NCBI GenBank assembly: GCA_025677815.1
Contig: JAIXMP010000042.1
Location: 186,001-250,000, forward strand
Length of the DNA: 64,000 nucleotides
Origin: Phascolomyces articulosus
Taxonomy: Eukaryota > Mucoromycota > Mucoromycetes > Mucorales > Lichtheimiaceae
Direction of reading: 5' to 3'
A program made the position numbers and the translations under genes. Positions 58,505 through 64,000 of this stretch are shown one piece after another. Within the stretch, counting starts at the first letter, position 1, and each line of letters starts with the position of its first letter. The notes under the pieces were generated by a model. It saw only the letters and a list, made by a program, of their open reading frames with translations. It ran no database searches and was not told the DNA's origin.

Positions 58505-59766
58505 TTAAAAGTCAGCTACTTTAACAAGCTGCTTACCAAAGTTCTTTCCATACTGAACATCTAAAATGGCTTGAGCAGTTTGATCAAAACCTTCAACAAT
58601 TGTCTCACGATACTTGATTTTACCTTCGTTCAACCATTGCTTCATTTCCTTGATAAAGGCTCCTTCAAGATGGCCATAATCTTGCACCATGAATCCTTCC
58701 ATGGTGATATGTTTTCCCACAATCTGAAACACGTTACGAATACCTACTTGGTTTTCAGTATTATAGATTGAAATCATACCACAGCAAATAAATCTATATA
58801 TAAATGATATTTATTATTGGTAAATTTTATTTGTAACCCTGCATATTGTTTCCCCTTCTTTCGTTTTCAATATGATTGTATGTCTCATCTTATGATTTAC
58901 CTTGCAAAACGATTGGCACTCTCAAGTGCAGCCTCCAATATCTCTCCACCCACATTATCAAAATAAATATCGATTCCTTGAGGTGCAAGTTCAGCAAGTT
59001 TTTCAGCGATATCAGGTGTTGTCTTGTAATTAAATGCGGCATCAAATCCAATTTCTTTAAGGTAGGCTACTTTTTCATCCGTACCAGCAGAGCCAATAGT
59101 ATATAAACCTTGTAGCTTGGCAATTTGACCAACAAGCTGGCCTACAGCACCACTGGCAGCAGATACGAAAAGAGTTTCTCCTTTCTTTGGTTTACCAATC
59201 TCGAATAAACTATGTCATTTAATGCAAAAAAGAAGGTATTTCATGTTGGTATTACGTAGAAACAAGATTGTTGGATTGAAATGAAAAATAACATACCCAG
59301 CATGAGCAGTAAAACCAGGCATACCCATAACGGACAAATGATACGATAGTGGAAAACCTGATTCCTTAATTTCATTACGAACTGTAAGCCAACTTGCGAA
59401 TGGATTTGTCTTGGGACTAATCAAGGTATATTCTTCAAGATAGGTCACGCCAGTCACAATATCCCCTTCATTAAACTTGGTATTCCTGGACCGGATGACC
59501 CTGGAAGCAGTAAATCCATAAATTGGAGAGCCAATGGAATAGTAAGCTATAGGGGCAGCAGACTTTTTTGTTGATGGGGTCTTCATAGGATTACGAATAA
59601 ATGGATCAATGGAAATAGTGAGGGTTTTGAGAATAAACTCATCTTGTTCAATGGGAGCATTCAAATCAATCGAGGATTCTTGGACAGCAATATGCTCTCC
59701 CACCACAGGATAGCCGATATCAAGGGTCTTTAAAAAGATAACTTGCTTGTTTGGAGTTGGTTCCAT
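58505..59766 (-). CDS. MDR-family NADP-dependent double-bond reductase
   Basis: Zinc-independent medium-chain dehydrogenase/reductase of the leukotriene B4 dehydrogenase / prostaglandin reductase / alkenal reductase type. Three exons, 59297-59766, 58901-59209 and 58505-58793; 355 aa. Motifs are DEFILKTLTISIDPFIR, LSVMGMPGFTAHAGL, GETLFVSAASGAVGQLVGQI (Rossmann AxxGxxG), GIDIYFDNVGGEILEAAL and CCGMISIYN. A lid segment (MVQDYGHLEGAFIKEMKQWL, then GKIKYRETIVEGFDQ) and YGKNFGKQLVKV at the end are family-typical. It likely detoxifies alpha,beta-unsaturated aldehydes or ketones in the cytosol; the substrate is unknown. Confidence 0.93.
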
Positions 59767-62700
59767 TTTTTCTTAAATAAATGGAAGAGGTGGTGATGGT
59801 AGATTTATAAATTGGATGTGAGAGAGGATAGTGGTGGTGTTGCTTGGACTTGGACTTGATGCATTTATACTTTCAAGTTTACACTAACACCTTCCATTTC
59901 TATACATGTCAATTTGCATTGCGGCGAAGACGCCGTGGTATTTTTTTACATTCTATTTTTTTTTTGTTGTTTTATGTAACATTCATATCTTCCCATATAT
60001 TAAAGTACGCAAAATAAAAATAAAAAAATAAGAAAATAAAAAGGTACCATATATAGTTCTTTATATTGTATGTTATGCTTTTTCGATTTATTATTGCTTT
60101 ATCGGCACTGTCTATGCGTAAAGAAGAAACCACAGATGATTTTGTATGCATTTCATCATTTATCTGGCATAGAAACAATAATAATGCAAATGAAGTATTA
60201 ACATAATGTAGGTTAGTATAAGGCTACTTAATTACTGAGAAATGATTAATAATCTCGATGGCGCAATCGTCTGAGGTACCTCAGCCATGCTGATCAAAAT
60301 CTGCATTCGGCACCATTTCCATGATTATTTGTGTAATTGTTTTATAAGGAAATGTGTAGAAAGTTAAAAACAAATAGAATCCTTGTACATAATTGCTTAA
60401 TGTATTCTTTTATTTTAATACACCAAAGAGATACTGATCTTATCTCGTTCAAGTAAAATCAACCATTGCCAAAAAAAGAATTAAAAAAAGCAGCATAGTA
60501 ATAGGAGTCTCGCTAACATCTTTTTTATGGAGCTGCCATAAATGGGTCCGCCTACTTTCTTCTAATATACATTTATAATATTCACAATGGGAACAATAAA
60601 TCTTATCAAAGTGATAATACAACATTGAAAAGTCAAGTTAGAAAACAAAGAAACAAGTTCAAACTGGCGTTATCCTATAGCTTGGCAATTGAATAAGAAA
60701 GATAGGATAGAACCATTTTATAATTTCTAATATGTTATAACACAATTGCTATTCATATTTTCATTACCGATTTATGACGTTGCCATTGATACTGTCATAA
60801 AACACACCATTGTTTTTTTTTTTTTTTTTTTGAGTGGCTTTCATTGCAAGATTCACCAGATTCGAAGTAGCTTGCTCCACTGAGTGCAAACTATAAGTGG
60901 ACACATCGGCTTTGACATAACCAGTACATACGTATAAAGAATAAAAAAGAAGCCCTCCTCTTCATAATTCAGAGCACAACTCCATGTCCACGACTTGAGA
61001 CCTGCCTTGGACGAAGTGTAATAATGAGTCAACAAAGTTCCTTTATTTTTAACCAACTCAATAAATAAAAAAGAAATATTATGAGAAACTGTCGAAGTGA
61101 ACAAAAAATTCCTGTTCTTTTTTTTACATACCTGTATTTTAGAACAAGAAACATACTGGCACGAGATGTTCATATAGAGATATAGACGTTATATGTTACT
61201 TGACACACGATAGAAAATTCAACAGCTGTGGTAGAGATAAAAACAGAATAAATTGACCCATGGCTCGTCCATACATAATCCTTATACTGCGTTCAACATC
61301 GCTAATGCGTAGAACCCAAATGAGTTGTGGTGTGGTTGGACATATATTAAAAATATATATTGAGATCATAATGGAACCAAACGATGATACAGTAAGTATT
61401 ATAGTTTTGAATAAAGTATTATTCACATTTAATTATGTGTAGGTAATTAATAATATGCTCGATTTTTTTTATATAAATCATATTGGCATTATATAAGCAC
61501 GTATGAAAATGGTATATCATCCCGGTTTCAAAACTAATTTGCTATATAATAGTTTTAATGGCCAGATTTATATAATTACAAGTGTTACATACAATTTGAA
61601 ATTTGTACTGGAATATCGACTGCGTAAGTATGATATGTAGTAAAGTAACTTTTTTTTTTAAAAAAAAAGGCTCCATAGACGCACCTTGTAGACAACCTCA
61701 TATCACATTCTCTAGTTATTAACATGATTAAAATGAAAAATGATGATATGACTGATTGGTAGCACTTTATATGAAAAATTGATTCAAGGTAACAATTAGA
61801 TTAGTATGTAAAGGTATTTAATTGTTATACAGTTGACTCATTGACACGGATATTAGTGTCATATAATATATGGAACTAAAGCCGAAATTTAAATAGATAT
61901 GTTTTTTATAGAAAAGTTTCATTCCATAGAGCCACACTTTTTTTTTTAAAAAAAGTATTGATACTGCAGCTTTTTAACAACACTGTTTCACAGACAGTAA
62001 TAGTAAAATACCTACTTATCAGGAGATATAGAAATTGTTTTTTGGGAGTGGATTGTAAGTAAGTATGATTTGTATAAAGAGACAAGGTTTGAGTTGGAGC
62101 TGTTAATAGTATGCACAATAACGTTAATGTATGGCTTTACAATCCTTTGATCAATAGTAGCAGCAGCAGGATGGATCAATAGCGAGTAGATTAAAAATAC
62201 TATATGAAATCATACTTGAAAGTAGAAAGGCCTTATTATTCTCATGACATGGCACGTTATATTTACAAAAAAAAGAGGGTTGGGTATTGTCATAAATATT
62301 CATAATAATGGTATAGATATAGGTGTATGCAATCTTGTTGTATACACTAAGGAGATGTGAATAATGATGGTACAAGAATTTGACTTTAAGAATATTATTC
62401 TTTTGCATAGTACGTAACCAATAATTTAATAGACATAAAAATAAATTGCCACAGGATATCATAGTGTATCACAGGCAAAATTACACGCTTTTATATAAAA
62501 ATTATGCATTATGAGAGACAATCATATTCTGATTCCAACCATCATAATGCTGTGTAGATATAAGTTACCACAATCTTTTTTTTCCCAAAAAGCCCTATCA
62601 CCCAAACTTATCCTATATATCGATCTGCTATACCATTTACACAATTACAAACGCACTATCATACCAGCATATGCAGTGTAATTTATTCAAAAGCATGTAA

Positions 62701-62849
62701 AGAAGGAAAAGAAAAAACAAGAAATACAGTGTTGTTGTTATCGTTCGAGTAGAAAGAGTATATAATGGAGGATAAATAGGAAATCAAAAAACTTGTTATA
62801 AAGTAGGAACATAATTTACAGTGACATTATCGTTGTGTTGGTGTTTTTT
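59767..62849. other. Long AT-rich interval, no gene recognised
   Basis: About 3 kb with only short, AT-driven open frames. It contains T/A palindromic runs (T9-10 followed by A7-8) near 61650 and 61940, a perfect 14-bp palindrome at 60271-60284, and a transposon-end-like CAGTTGACTC near 61829 without a matching partner. No tRNA, 5S or snRNA signature was found. Confidence 0.5.
60271..60284. repeat. 14-bp perfect palindrome
   Basis: CTGAGGTACCTCAG is fully self-complementary and sits in an unusually GC-rich 60-bp patch of an AT-rich interval. It may be a dimeric regulator site; there is no other support. Confidence 0.3.
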
Positions 62850-64000
62850 TTAGATCTTGCTATCATGACCACCCACAGTAGCAATAGCCTTGGCGTAGGT
62901 TTCACGGTTGTTGATAGCATTCAAACCTTCAGGAATGTTAGCCAAGGTATAAATCTTTTCATATAATGCGGGCTTGACACGACCCGATTCTAAAAGATCG
63001 AACAACCCCTTCCAAACTTCAGGAATTTTTTCGGGTTCGTTCTTGGTATAAGCACCCCAATGGATACCACTAAAAAAGCAATCAAATAATTAACAGGTAA
63101 GATCCTGATGTCCCCATACCAGTCACCAACCATTCATTACCCAATTCTTTTTCATCCATCCATATTCAGTAATTTATATTTCCCCAGAAACTTACACAAC
63201 GGAGATATTCTTCAACAAGATACGGTTGGTGGGCAACTTTTCAAAGGTACCCTTTGCAAATCCAACAACCAAAATACGACCATTCCAGGCGACTGCCTTG
63301 GTACTAAAAATTAAAAAAAATAACATGTTAAAATACGTAAATTTCACAACACAACGGATAATAATGCATGATTTCCATCCGACTTGCATACACATTAAAA
63401 AAAAAATTTTACCTTTGCTCAATTAAACCAACAGGATCATAGATAACATCAGCCCCATGACCGTTTGTAATTTTCTTGACTTGATCAGTCCAATCATTGT
63501 CACGGTAGTTGATAGCATAATCAGCACCATACTTTTTGGCAATTTCCAACTTTTCGGCAGAACCTGCAGTAGCAATGACCTTGGCACCCAAAGCCTTTGC
63601 AATTTGTACTGCAGCAATGCCTACACCACCTGCAGCTGCATGGACAAGACAGTATTCACCAGCCTTGAGTTGAGCTCGCAAAACCAATGCAGCATAAGAG
63701 GTAGGCCATGTAATGAACAATCCAGCAGCTTCTTCAAAGGAAATATTCTTGGGCATTGGTAATACCTTGCTAGCTTCAGTGGTAATTACTTCAGCAAAAG
63801 CAAAACCAGAACCGAAAACACGATCACCAGCCTTATATTGAGGAACAGTGGATTTCTTTACAATACCACTAATAAAAAGGCAAAATATGTATATAAGTTG
63901 ACCTGTTACAACCTTATTTCCCTCCCACCCCCCCTTTTCCAAATTGCTGTATGAACAAACCTGAATTCACCACCTGGGATAAATGGGAATGGAGGTTTGA
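62850..64000 (-). CDS. Quinone oxidoreductase, zeta-crystallin type (5' partial)
   Basis: NADPH-dependent quinone/alkene reductase of the MDR superfamily. Exons visible: 63961-64000 (continues beyond the window), 63413-63868, 63196-63303 and 62850-63069; about 273 residues without the N-terminus. The first visible residues KPPFPFIPGGEFSG are the family's PGGEF motif. They are followed by GDRVFGSGFAFAEV, HAAAGGVGIAAVQIAKALGA (cofactor loop), ATAGSAEKLEIAKKYGADYA, GADVIYDPVGL and RILVVGFAKG. The sequence ends GGHDSKI, and SKI is a plausible variant of the peroxisomal PTS1 tripeptide (inference only). The donor at 63960 is GTTTGT. Confidence 0.93.

Noticed and set aside
60250..60320. tRNA-like GC-rich patch
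   Set aside because: No A-box/B-box pair and no 7-bp acceptor stem; only a palindrome can be supported.
61820..61870. Transposon-like end CAGTTGACTC followed by a small hairpin
   Set aside because: No matching inverted partner was found in the surrounding kilobases.
1..64000. CRISPR arrays, prophage, operons or toxin systems
   Set aside because: None present; spliceosomal introns throughout show a eukaryotic nuclear segment, and the only short-period repeats are microsatellites and the 18-bp coding repeat.

Overview
This is an AT-rich, gene-dense fungal nuclear segment. Short spliceosomal introns (mostly 50-200 nt), homopolymeric Q/S/T/N tracts encoded by CAA/TCA/ACA repeats, and the best family matches (Con7-type zinc finger, AreA-domain GATA factor, Rit1, a Mucorales-type repeated gene family) point to an early-diverging fungus, most likely a mucoralean (Mucoromycota). 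No virus, plasmid, operon or CRISPR structure is visible. Family names come from reading the translations; no database search was run.

Layout, left to right. 1.6-3.1 kb: Con7-like C2H2 transcription factor (+). 5.5-7.3 kb: protein phosphatase methylesterase PPE1/PPME1 (+), with a textbook U12-type AT-AC intron. 7.7-8.4 kb: coding-like remnants. 9.9-11.4 kb: intronless protein with a cysteine/THRSG-type domain (+). 11.5-15.1 kb: Uso1/p115 Golgi tether (-, 13 exons). 16.0-16.9 kb: NFU1 Fe-S scaffold (-). 17.5-18.2 kb: PDRG1-like prefoldin-related protein (-). 18.6-21.5 kb: relic island with a MITE, an orphan transposon end, a diverged 28S rRNA fragment and decayed repeated-family genes. 22.3-23.7 kb: mitochondrial-type 3-ketoacyl-CoA thiolase (-). 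25.5-26.6 kb: Ser/Thr/Pro-rich protein (-). 30.6-32.7 kb: TRAPPC12 (+). 32.8-34.8 kb: METTL16-type U6 snRNA m6A methyltransferase (-), divergent from Rit1 initiator-tRNA ribosyl-phosphate transferase (+, 34.9-36.9 kb). 37.4-39.8 kb: two-finger GATA factor (-). 40.2-42.4 kb: ferric reductase (-). 44.3-46.7 kb: NSUN5/Rcm1 rRNA methyltransferase (-), divergent from an F-box protein (+, 47.2-49.2 kb). 49.6-51.3 kb: protein with an 18-bp tandem repeat (-). 52.2-54.4 kb: second F-box-like protein (-), interrupted at an A9 run. 56.3-58.2 kb: beta-tubulin (+), with a GC-AG intron. 58.5-59.8 kb: MDR double-bond reductase (-). 62.9 kb to the window end: zeta-crystallin-type quinone oxidoreductase (-, 5' end outside).

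The genes are mostly conserved housekeeping functions: vesicle tethering (Uso1, TRAPPC12), RNA modification (METTL16, Rit1, NSUN5), Fe-S and lipid metabolism in mitochondria, cytoskeleton, and transcriptional control. They are not obviously a functional cluster. The most notable observation is the minor-spliceosome AT-AC intron in PPE1, which implies that this fungus retains functional U12 splicing. Exon joins below were checked for phase consistency by hand. Individual coordinates may be off by a base or two.
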